A stretch of DNA of 64,000 nucleotides, from NCBI RefSeq assembly GCF_900101625.1, contig NZ_FMYZ01000022.1, forward strand, positions 1 through 64,000, written 5' to 3'. The notes below the pieces were generated by a model. It had not been told where the DNA came from. It saw nothing but the letters and a program-made list of their open reading frames with translations, and searched no databases. This document shows, in pieces, positions 53,334 to 60,717 of this stretch (positions are counted from its first letter, which is position 1; every line of letters begins with the position of its first letter). A program made the translations under genes and the position numbers. The DNA is from Cupriavidus sp. YR651. Its GTDB lineage: Bacteria; Pseudomonadota; Gammaproteobacteria; Burkholderiales; Burkholderiaceae.

Positions 53334-54133
53334 GTACCGCTAGCAGAAGCATCCGCACTGACATCGGCACGACCACGCCCGATCAAATTTCGGTGCGTGG
53401 CCGCGATCTCGCGCGCGACGTTATCGGCAAGCTGGATTTTGTGCAGATGCTGTGCCTGGTTGCGCTCGGCAGGCTGCCAGAACCGACTGAGGCGCGCATG
53501 ATCGACACGCTACTCGTCACAGCGGTGGACCACGGACTGACACCCAGTGCGATCAGCACGCGCATGACCTGGCTTGGCGCTCCCGAGTCACTGCAGGGTG
53601 CGGTAGCCGCCGGCCTGCTTGGCGCGGGTGAACGCTTTCTCGGCACGGTGCAGAACATCGCCGAACTGCTTTTGCGAGAAGCTGCAGATCTGGCGCCGGA
53701 CGCTCAGGGACCTGTAGTGCACGAGACCGCACGCCGGGTCGTGGCGACTGCGCGACAGGCCGGGCGTGCCCTACCCGGCCTGGGCCATCCGATCCACGCT
53801 GACGGCGATCCACGCGTGCCGGCATTGTTCAATACCGCCAAAGCTAACGGATTTTTCAGCCGGCACTGCCGTTTCGCCATCGCACTCGCGGAGGCGTCAA
53901 GTGAGCCGGGTGCAGATGGGAACATGAAGCCGAAACTCCCGCTCAACGCGGCCGGCGCCATCGGAGCCATTTTGGCCGACATGGGGCTGGACCCCCTGTT
54001 TGGCCGTGGCCTCGCACTGATCGGACGTTGCGCCGGCCTGGTCGCCCATGTCCTCGAGGAGCGCGAACATCCGACCGCTCCACTCATGTGGGATCTGGTA
54101 CTGCGCCAGGACACGCGAAACGTGCTGCCCTGA
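53330..54133 (+). CDS. Citryl-CoA-lyase-like protein, citrate synthase superfamily
   Basis: 267 residues, the length of the short citrate synthase family members annotated as citryl-CoA lyase. The family motif GLGHPIHADGDPRVPAL contains the acetyl-CoA-type His, and LPLNAAGAIGAILADMGLDPL and LIGRCAGLVAHVLEE close the protein. Citrate synthases and citryl-CoA lyases form or cleave a carbon-carbon bond next to a CoA thioester. The usual Asp base position could not be placed with certainty. Its role may be the cleavage step of this operon. Translational coupling on its 5' side. Confidence 0.8.
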   Translation: MSTASRSIRTDIGTTTPDQISVRGRDLARDVIGKLDFVQMLCLVALGRLPEPTEARMIDTLLVTAVDHGLTPSAISTRMTWLGAPESLQGAVAAGLLGAGERFLGTVQNIAELLLREAADLAPDAQGPVVHETARRVVATARQAGRALPGLGHPIHADGDPRVPALFNTAKANGFFSRHCRFAIALAEASSEPGADGNMKPKLPLNAAGAIGAILADMGLDPLFGRGLALIGRCAGLVAHVLEEREHPTAPLMWDLVLRQDTRNVLP

Positions 54134-54198
54134 TACCCAGAAGGTTACCGCCTCATCCACCACTCATGCGCCGTGCCAACGCGGCCAGAGGAGATTCC

Positions 54199-54741
54199 AT
54201 GGCTCGCATGCCATATTTTGACGTCAATGAAGTCACCGGCCCGCTCGGCGAGCTGGTGCGCGGCCGTCCGCCGCTCAACCTGTACCGCATCCTCCCCAAC
54301 GCGCCCGAGACCGCTATCGGCTTCCTGGCGCTGGGACGCGCCATTCTCGTGAAATCGGCGCTACCCGCCACGCTGCGCGAGCTGGCCATCCTCAGGGTGG
54401 GCGCACTGTGCAAGGCCCCCTACGAAATCCATCAGCATCGCCGAGTGGCGCGCGCCGCCGGATTGCCCCAAGCAAAGATCGAAGCTGTCCTCGGGCCCGA
54501 CTCAACCAAAGTACTCGACTCGCGCGAGGCGTTAGTGGTCGCATTCACCGATGCCGTGGTGCGCGACGTCAAGGCACCTGACGAGCTGTACGCACGCGTA
54601 GCGAAGTCACTTGGAGATCAGCAGACCATGGAATTACTGGTGACCATCGGCTACTACATGCTGGTGTCTCGCCTGCTGGAAAACCTGGAAGTCGAAATTG
54701 AGAACCCGCCGCTTGAACATCTGGAGATCCCCCGTGACTGA
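54199..54741 (+). CDS. Carboxymuconolactone decarboxylase-like protein (CMD family)
   Basis: 180 residues. CMD-family helices are visible in LPATLRELAILRVGALCKAPYE and HQHRRVARAAGLPQAKIEAV. There is a single Cys (ALCKAPYE) where AhpD-like proteins have CxxC, so a redox role is unlikely; a decarboxylase or hydrolase-like role on a lactone or beta-keto acid fits more. AGAGGAG lies before the ATG at 54199. Its stop overlaps the GTG start of the next SDR. Confidence 0.82.
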   Translation: MARMPYFDVNEVTGPLGELVRGRPPLNLYRILPNAPETAIGFLALGRAILVKSALPATLRELAILRVGALCKAPYEIHQHRRVARAAGLPQAKIEAVLGPDSTKVLDSREALVVAFTDAVVRDVKAPDELYARVAKSLGDQQTMELLVTIGYYMLVSRLLENLEVEIENPPLEHLEIPRD

Positions 54742-55591
54742 TATCCTGCAACCGAGTCCTGATCAGCAACTCTTCGCGCCCGCACTGGGCACTGTCCGTC
54801 GCGAGGGGCGCCTTGCCGGCCGCCGGATCCTGGTGGTTGGCGCTGGCCAGCGCCAGACCGTGGACCCCATCCCTTCCGTCGGAAACGGACGCGCCATGTC
54901 GGTGCTGTTTGCGCGCGAGGGTGCAGCGGTGACTTGCGCCGACATCGATCCCGGCGCCGCCCAAGGCACGGTTGACTGGATCGCTCGTGAAGGCGGGCGG
55001 AGCTTCGCGGTTCAAGCTGACGTTTCGGACCCTGCCCAGATTTCCCGGATGGTGCGCGAAGCAGTATCCGCCATGGATGGCCTGGACGGGCTCGTCGTCA
55101 ATGTCGGCATTGGCACCCAGAACCGCTTTGGCGGCGAAAATCCTGCCGACTGGGATCGCGTACAAGATCTGAACCTGCGGGCGCCAATGTTCTGCGCGCA
55201 GGAGGCTGCCGCTGTCATGCCACCCGGCAGCACGGTCGTCTTCGTCGCCTCCACCGCGGCGATCTCGCCTCTGAGCGGCCTGCCGGCCTATGAATCATCC
55301 AAAGCCGGCCTAATGGCGCTCGGTCGCGCCGTCGCCTTTGCCGGGCAAGGTACAGGACTACGCGCCAACGTGCTCGCACCAGGCTTGATCGACACGCCAA
55401 TGGGACGCGACGCCTCGCGCGCCCGCCCGTCGCGTGCGGCGCGCCCCCTGCCCTTTGGACGGCAAGGCACGGGCTGGGAAGTCGCCAATGCCGCTCTCTT
55501 CCTCATCAGCACCGAATCGTCCTACGTCAACGGCCAGATGCTAGTCGTGGACGGCGGACTGTCCATTGGTGCCGTGCGCGCTGCAGCCTGA
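54734..55591 (+). CDS. Short-chain dehydrogenase/reductase, extended N-terminus
   Basis: 285 residues from the GTG at 54734. The cofactor motif is VVGAGQRQTVDPIPSVGNGR, an unusual form in which the Gly-rich loop is longer than the usual TGxxxGxG. The catalytic part has VVFVASTAAI, YESSKAG and the terminal SYVNGQMLVVDGG. The 30 extra N-terminal residues may help pair with another operon protein. The GTG overlaps the upstream stop by eight bases, with GGAG at 54723, so it is translationally coupled. Confidence 0.85.
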   Translation: MTDILQPSPDQQLFAPALGTVRREGRLAGRRILVVGAGQRQTVDPIPSVGNGRAMSVLFAREGAAVTCADIDPGAAQGTVDWIAREGGRSFAVQADVSDPAQISRMVREAVSAMDGLDGLVVNVGIGTQNRFGGENPADWDRVQDLNLRAPMFCAQEAAAVMPPGSTVVFVASTAAISPLSGLPAYESSKAGLMALGRAVAFAGQGTGLRANVLAPGLIDTPMGRDASRARPSRAARPLPFGRQGTGWEVANAALFLISTESSYVNGQMLVVDGGLSIGAVRAAA

Positions 55592-55633
55592 CGGAACCCG
55601 GCGCCGATCGAGCATATTAGAGAGGAGACCCAA

Positions 55634-56641
55634 ATGAACTTCTGGACCTTATGCGCCGGCGCCGCTTCCGCGGCCTCTCGGTATCTTGCCCGGGGGGCGT
55701 GGCTCGTCATGGCTTGCATGACGAGCACGGTTCTCGCGGAGACATGGCCCGCACGACCAGTGCGGTTGATTCTGCCGAGTGCAGGTGGTAGCGGGCCCGA
55801 CACTATCGCGCGGATTTTTGCGGAGCGCCTGAGCCGGTCGCTGAAGCAGCCTGTGGTCGTGGACAATCGGCCCGGTGCCAACGGAGTGATTGGCGTCGAT
55901 GCCGTAGCAAAGGCAACTCCGGATGGCTACACACTGCTGTTTGCCAGTTCGTCGTCCACCGTCATCAGCCAGGCGTTGTTAAGCAAGCTGCCATTCGACG
56001 TGACACGGGACCTTGTGCCCGTGGCTCAGATCTTCGCGGGCGGCATCCACTTGGTGGTCACCAATGATTTCCCCGCGCATGATCTCAAGTCCTTTGTGAC
56101 CCTAGTGAAGGCCAACCCCGGCAAGTACGATTACGCGACCTGGGGTCCAGGATCGACGGGACAACTAATCATGGAGTCATTGAAGGGGCGGAATGGCCTC
56201 GATATCCGCCACGTTCCCTACAAGACCATCGGCCAGATCTACCAGGACATGCAGGGCGGACGGATCCAGGTCGCCTTTGTCGATGCCACCAGTTCTGTCC
56301 CACTGATCAAGAATGGGAAGCTGCGAGGCATCGCCATTACTGGCTCTCACCGGGGGCCCGCCCTGCCAGCACTGCAAACTATGACGGAGCAAGGCTACCC
56401 CTTCGATACAGACGCCTGGTATGGCGTGTTCGCTCCCAAAGGAACCTCTCAATCCGTGGTAAGCGCGGTACACCGCGAGGTCCTGGCGACCCTTTCAGCG
56501 CCTGAACTGCGTGAGCGGTTCCTGCAACTCAATCTAGTCGATCCACCGCTGAAGACACCAGAGCAGTTCGCGCAGACAGTGCGAGCGGACCTGCTGGTAT
56601 GGCAGAACATCGCAAGGGTCAATCAGATCCATCTGGACTGA
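55634..56641 (+). CDS. Bug/TctC-family solute-binding protein
   Basis: 335 residues with a signal peptide ending STVLA. Motifs are WPARPVRLILPSAGGSGPDT, NRPGANGVIGVDAVAKATPDGYTLLF and HVPYKTIGQIYQDMQGGRIQ. It closes the operon. Having a Bug protein at both ends suggests two related ligands or two import routes. AGAGAGGAG precedes the ATG. Confidence 0.92.
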   Translation: MNFWTLCAGAASAASRYLARGAWLVMACMTSTVLAETWPARPVRLILPSAGGSGPDTIARIFAERLSRSLKQPVVVDNRPGANGVIGVDAVAKATPDGYTLLFASSSSTVISQALLSKLPFDVTRDLVPVAQIFAGGIHLVVTNDFPAHDLKSFVTLVKANPGKYDYATWGPGSTGQLIMESLKGRNGLDIRHVPYKTIGQIYQDMQGGRIQVAFVDATSSVPLIKNGKLRGIAITGSHRGPALPALQTMTEQGYPFDTDAWYGVFAPKGTSQSVVSAVHREVLATLSAPELRERFLQLNLVDPPLKTPEQFAQTVRADLLVWQNIARVNQIHLD

Positions 56642-56856
56642 GACCTCGCTCCCTGTGGGTACAACTCAGGATACGTTGCATAACCGTCTAGCTATTCGCG
56701 AGCGGCGCAATATTGGCTCGTTAGCCGCCCAAGGCTCGGCGGCGTCAAGGTTTGCACCAATCTCGCCGCTCGCCGAGTCTTATACCGGCAGCGAATCCGT
56801 AGCGTCGCGTCGCGTGCCTTAGGGAGCGGATGTCAGCTAGGGGTGGCCGGCTTCAG

Positions 56857-57144
56857 CTAATCGGTCGCGGCTGTCAGCATCGGGCCTGGTGCACCCCAAA
56901 CGGCCTGTCTACTGCCCATAGCCCGCCCTCTTGGCGCAGCGCATGCCGAGGCCAGCAGTGCGAGGTCATCGGCGTACTTGCCAATGAGCTGCGCGCCAAT
57001 CGGCATGCCGGCAGCCCCCGTTCCGATGCGGAGCGCGACAGTTGGCACCTACAGGACCGTCCACAGTGCGCCGAACCGTGGCGAGCCGGATTCGACGACG
57101 CCAACTTCGGCTGCGCCGTCTGCTGCAGGCCGACGAAGTCCACG
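56857..57144 (-). pseudogene. Amidase C-terminal remnant with frameshifts
   Basis: Pieces of an amidase-signature protein lie in two frames of the minus strand: DFVGLQQTAQPKLASSNPAR then, shifted, VALRIGTGAAGMPIGAQLIG and KYADDLALLASACA, then LRQEGGLWAVDRPFGV. The GMPIGAQLIG segment is the standard end of amidase domains. No start or Ser-Ser-Lys part exists. It lies directly after the Bug operon, opposite strand. Confidence 0.7.
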
Positions 57145-57244
57145 TGAGAGTCGGCGATCGGCGCCGCTCGCGCCGAAGGGCTTCGAATGCACCGCCCCAC
57201 CCTGAACTGCCGACATGAGTCAAAAGAAGCTGCGCCGGCTCGCC

Positions 57245-57574
57245 TCAACCCAAATTTGTGTGCTTCGCCCATTCCTCGGCCCATGCAAACAGCGGTTCCA
57301 GCGCCGCGCCAAGACTCCCCCCCTGATTGGTCAGTCGATAGCCGCCGATGGTGTGCTCGACCAGGCAAGCTTCCTTCAGTTCAGCCAGTCTCACGTTGAG
57401 CAGACGGGAGTTCGTTTCACACGCCTCTTGCAGAGCCCGAAACGTCATCGGATCTCCTCGCAGTTCCCACAGTATGCGCAGCGCGGTGCGCCGACCAAGC
57501 AGGTCCAGCGCGACCATGATGGGGCGTCCAGTTTGTGAGCCACGGACAGGCTGACCAACTTTGGGTGTCGTCAT
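57245..57574 (-). CDS. HxlR-family transcriptional regulator
   Basis: 109 residues forming one winged-helix domain: ALDLLGRRTALRILWELRGDP, MTFRALQEACETNSRLLNVRLAEL and the wing YRLTNQGG. The usual N-terminal Cys is absent, which argues against a redox trigger. It is divergent from the CMD-like gene at 57676 and two copies of its probable operator lie between them, one next to its own start. Confidence 0.88.
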   Translation of the reverse strand: MTTPKVGQPVRGSQTGRPIMVALDLLGRRTALRILWELRGDPMTFRALQEACETNSRLLNVRLAELKEACLVEHTIGGYRLTNQGGSLGAALEPLFAWAEEWAKHTNLG

Positions 57575-57591
57575 GCTTTACTTTGTACAGC
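57575..57591. promoter_or_regulatory. HxlR operator, proximal copy
   Basis: GCTTTACTTTGTACAGC shares 14 of 17 bases with the second site. It touches the HxlR start codon, so binding there would repress that gene. Confidence 0.6.
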
Positions 57592-57614
57592 GTACGGAAT
57601 AGGATGCGGGTGCG

Positions 57615-57637
57615 GATGCTGTATTTTGTACAGCATC
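57615..57637. promoter_or_regulatory. HxlR operator, perfect inverted repeat
   Basis: GATGCTGTA and TACAGCATC are perfect 9-base arms around TTTTG. It is 39 bases before the CMD-like gene, between the two divergent genes. Confidence 0.78.
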
Positions 57638-57675
57638 TGAATTGAATAATCATACAGTCCTACACCGGAGATGCC

Positions 57676-58218
57676 ATGTCTGCCCGTATTGCGCCAGCCA
57701 CAGTTCCGTTTGACGAAGACGTTGCCCAACTCATCGAGCACACGATGAAGGGCCGGCCCCCTTTGCATTTGTTCGCGACCCTTGCTCGGGATCCGCGCCT
57801 ATGCAAGAAGTTCTTCTTCAGCGGACTTCTGGACAAGGGGAATCTGACGGTTCGCCAACGAGAGATCGTCATCGATCGGACCACCGCTCAGTGCCGCTCC
57901 GAATACGAGTGGGGGGTGCATGTCGCCGTGTTTGCAGAACAAGCGGAACTATCCGCAGAGCAAATCCGCTCGACGGCAATCGGGACAGCGGATGATGCCT
58001 GTTGGTCGAAACAAGACAGTCTTCTGATCCGTCTGTGCGATGCCTTACATCGCGACAGCGACGTTAACGATGCCCTGTGGCATGAACTGCGCGAAAATTT
58101 TACGGAAAACGCGATCATCGAGCTGCTGATGCTGGCGGGCTTCTACCACACCGTTAGCTACCTGACCAACTCCCTGAGAATGCCTTTGGAAAGCGTCGGG
58201 GCCCGGTTCCCTGAGTAA
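57676..58218 (+). CDS. Carboxymuconolactone decarboxylase-like protein
   Basis: 180 residues. The CMD helices are in GLLDKGNLTVRQREIVIDRT and EWGVHVAVFAEQAELSAEQI. No CxxC is present; a single Cys in the TTAQCRSEYEWGVH motif is in the typical position of the CMD active-site region. Length and layout are like the gene at 54199, but sequence identity is low. It is controlled by the divergent HxlR protein by inference. Confidence 0.82.
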   Translation: MSARIAPATVPFDEDVAQLIEHTMKGRPPLHLFATLARDPRLCKKFFFSGLLDKGNLTVRQREIVIDRTTAQCRSEYEWGVHVAVFAEQAELSAEQIRSTAIGTADDACWSKQDSLLIRLCDALHRDSDVNDALWHELRENFTENAIIELLMLAGFYHTVSYLTNSLRMPLESVGARFPE

Positions 58219-58392
58219 GGCTGCGATAGCGCGACGGAAACGCCCGCTGTCGCGCCGTGCAGCCAATTCGGTAAGCACAGCACACCGTTATCGTGCCCTA
58301 TCGCCGCCTCCCGACGACGCCGGCCTCGGGTACTGTGCAGGCCAGCGAGCAAAAATCGGATGATTAAGTGTCACTGTCTTCCTCATATGCTT

Positions 58393-58980
58393 TTATGCTT
58401 CATACACAATGCCTGGATGTATCCCAGGATGCTTCTCGGATACATCTACGGGCGGAAAGTCGACATCGGTACCGTTGATACGGTTGAACGTGTTGGTGAA
58501 GATGCCAAGCGCTATGGTCAGTGAGATCTCCGCCAACTGAGCGTCGGTATAGCCGGCCGCACGGATAGCGTTGAATTCGCCATCGCTGATCGTGCCGCTT
58601 GTGGTATGCAGATGAGACACGAAACGCACCAAGGCATCACGCTTGACGTCACCTGTCGGCCGCTCCGCGCGAATGGCACGCAGTGCCTCCACCTGCAGAC
58701 CCGTCAACTTGCCTACGTAGCTGTGCGCGGCCACACAAACCTCGCAGCCGGTCTTCTCACTAATTAGTAGTTTGATAATTTCGTGCTCTTGCCGGCTCAG
58801 GCCGCCCGAGTTCAATGTGCCTTGAGCGTCGAGGACCGCAGCCAGAGACGCAGGGACTAGATAGCCCAGCGCAGCGTATGTATTGGGGACACGGCCACCG
58901 GAGATCTTCTTCACTCGCGCATAGATTTCGGCGGTGGCGCCGGTGGCGGATTCGACGGCGGGGATAGCGATACGGCTCAT
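58393..58980 (-). CDS. AhpD-like carboxymuconolactone decarboxylase-family protein
   Basis: 195 residues. The AhpD redox signature is complete: KTGCEVCVAAHSYVGKL, with two Cys and a His. This differs from the two other CMD proteins of the window and suggests peroxidase or thiol-disulfide activity in oxidative stress. LNSGGLSRQEHEIIKLLISE and FTNTFNRINGTDVDFP are further family marks. It is monocistronic. Confidence 0.9.
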   Translation of the reverse strand: MSRIAIPAVESATGATAEIYARVKKISGGRVPNTYAALGYLVPASLAAVLDAQGTLNSGGLSRQEHEIIKLLISEKTGCEVCVAAHSYVGKLTGLQVEALRAIRAERPTGDVKRDALVRFVSHLHTTSGTISDGEFNAIRAAGYTDAQLAEISLTIALGIFTNTFNRINGTDVDFPPVDVSEKHPGIHPGIVYEA

Positions 58981-59421
58981 GGTGTGATCCTTTTCTTCAT
59001 CAAAAGGTAGGAGTGCTCACTTTATGCCTACCTCATAACTATTTCGAGACGGCATTAGATCAAAAAAATGCCCAAAAGGATCAAAGGATGATGAATCTTC
59101 CCTACGGGCCCGTACGCGCCACGGACATCTCGATAAGGAAGAGCCGAGGCCGTACACGACGTCGTGCGCGCTGCACTAAAAGGGCAGGAACGGCCGGCGG
59201 GCCTCAGCAGACGGCTGTCACATGTCGGCCACTTGCCGTCAATCGCCCGAGCAAGGGTGGACGACTGCTTCGGGCGGAAACAGCCACAAGCGGATATTTC
59301 GTCCAGAGCAGCGGCTAAAGAGTAATTACCCAGGCCCCATACTGGGCGGTGCGCTCCTTGATCGCGAGGAAAGTACGAAGCTTCTGCAACTGGCGGGAAG
59401 CCATTGCTGGAGGGTGAGTTC
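58981..59421. other. Intergenic region
   Basis: 440 bases between divergent genes without supported gene. AGGAGTG-like and GGAGGG ribosome signals sit at its two ends. No operator or repeat was evident. Confidence 0.4.
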
Positions 59422-60339
59422 ATGTGCCGTAATGGATGCCCGAATTGCAGAGTCATGACAAGGCGAGTCATGGACGCGGTGCTCTCCTGCCTCTGTTTCC
59501 ATGTGTTCTTGTTTCCCGCCGAAGCTCTGGGCATGGAGTTTCGCATCTACCACCAACCTCAGATCAACCTGAGGATGATTGTGGCGGAGGGAAGGATCCA
59601 GACCGGTGATGCAGACAGGTTCATGGCGCTCGCCAGGATTGCCGATCGGGATGACGAAGGGCTGGTTACGTTGATTTTGAATAGTCCTGGCGGCAATGTT
59701 GAAGCCGCCTTCCGGTTCATCGATGCTATGGACAAGGTGCGCGTCTATACGGCAGTCCCCAACAATGCCAATTGTGCGTCTGCGTGCGCTTCGATCCTGT
59801 TTGCATCAGGGGAACGCCGCAGCGTTCTTGGTTCTGGATTGTTGGGCTTCCATAGTTGCTATAGACGCCATGGGGGTAACTATGTCGAAGACTCTCTTTG
59901 CAACGAAGTCATCGCGGCAAACGCCATGCAAAGGGGAATCAGCCATGCAGCCATTAATCGCTTTGTTTCCGACTATGGCGCGCGCGACATGGCGTGGGTT
60001 GGACGAGATAACGCTTGCAAGTCCCTGCAAGGACTCTGCAAGCCAGGGCGCCTGGAGATTCGAGCCGATACAAGGGCTGCGCTAGCGCGCAGCTTCGATT
60101 GCAGCAAGCTCGTATCCATTCAATCCCAGCTGGTTTGCGGAGATGTGGAGCTTGCACGCGTCGACAAGGAGCTAGCTGATATATATGGTCAGAATCTTCA
60201 AGCCTCATCCAATAAGGCACGCATACGAAAAGGCCAACGAACCTGGCTTCGAGATTATCGAAACAAGTGTAGTGATAAGGCCTGTCTGCTACGCGTCTAT
60301 CGCCTGCGCATCAATGATCTGAAACGATTGCGATCGTGA
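59422..60339 (+). CDS. Exported ClpP-fold protease-like protein with C-terminal LprI-like domain
   Basis: 305 residues with a hydrophobic N-terminus (about 12-36). The first domain has the ClpP/crotonase-type strand pattern LVTLILNSPGGNVEAAFRFI (oxyanion Gly-Gly) and the NCASACASILFASGERRSVL segment with the expected Ser nucleophile. The last 80 residues match lysozyme-inhibitor LprI/DUF1311 (FDCSKLVSIQSQLVCGDVEL and RTWLRDYRNKCSDKACLLR) with four Cys for two disulfides. ATG at 59422 has GGAGGG seven bases before it. Such fusions are rare; function is inferred only from the domains. Confidence 0.78.
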   Translation: MCRNGCPNCRVMTRRVMDAVLSCLCFHVFLFPAEALGMEFRIYHQPQINLRMIVAEGRIQTGDADRFMALARIADRDDEGLVTLILNSPGGNVEAAFRFIDAMDKVRVYTAVPNNANCASACASILFASGERRSVLGSGLLGFHSCYRRHGGNYVEDSLCNEVIAANAMQRGISHAAINRFVSDYGARDMAWVGRDNACKSLQGLCKPGRLEIRADTRAALARSFDCSKLVSIQSQLVCGDVELARVDKELADIYGQNLQASSNKARIRKGQRTWLRDYRNKCSDKACLLRVYRLRINDLKRLRS

Positions 60340-60717
60340 TGGTGATTCGGGATAGCCCGATGCGCCGGACAATGTCTCGAAGAGGAACTTCCTCGCAGCG
60401 GGAACTCGTCGCGCCTTAAGCACTTCAGGTCACTCGGTTTGCACGAAAGTTCTCATCTCCCCTTCGGAAAGATTTCATATTAGGTTCCAACGCCAGTTCG
60501 GCTAGAGTGGGCAACGAAGGTCAGCGGGAAGCCCATCCGGCGGGCTCGCGGTACTCAATGAATGGCCCCCGACCTGTGCGCTGGCAGGAGCTGCATTCCC
60601 ACAGGATGGATTGCGCCCGCATTGCGTTATCCGCGCGTCGACATGAAATTGTCATGACGACGCTCTAGAAAAACTGTTCGTGCCCGCAGATTTGCAGAGT
60701 TCGTGGCGGAGGTCGCA
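60340..60717. other. Intergenic region upstream of the DUF3141 gene
   Basis: About 380 bases without gene. The right end has GGAGGT at 60708-60713. It should contain the promoter of the DUF3141-pta unit. No dyad of note. Confidence 0.4.

Noticed and set aside
58229..58255. Hairpin GCGCGAC-GTCGCGC after the CMD-like gene
   Set aside because: Seven-base stem with 13-base loop and no T-run; not supported as terminator.
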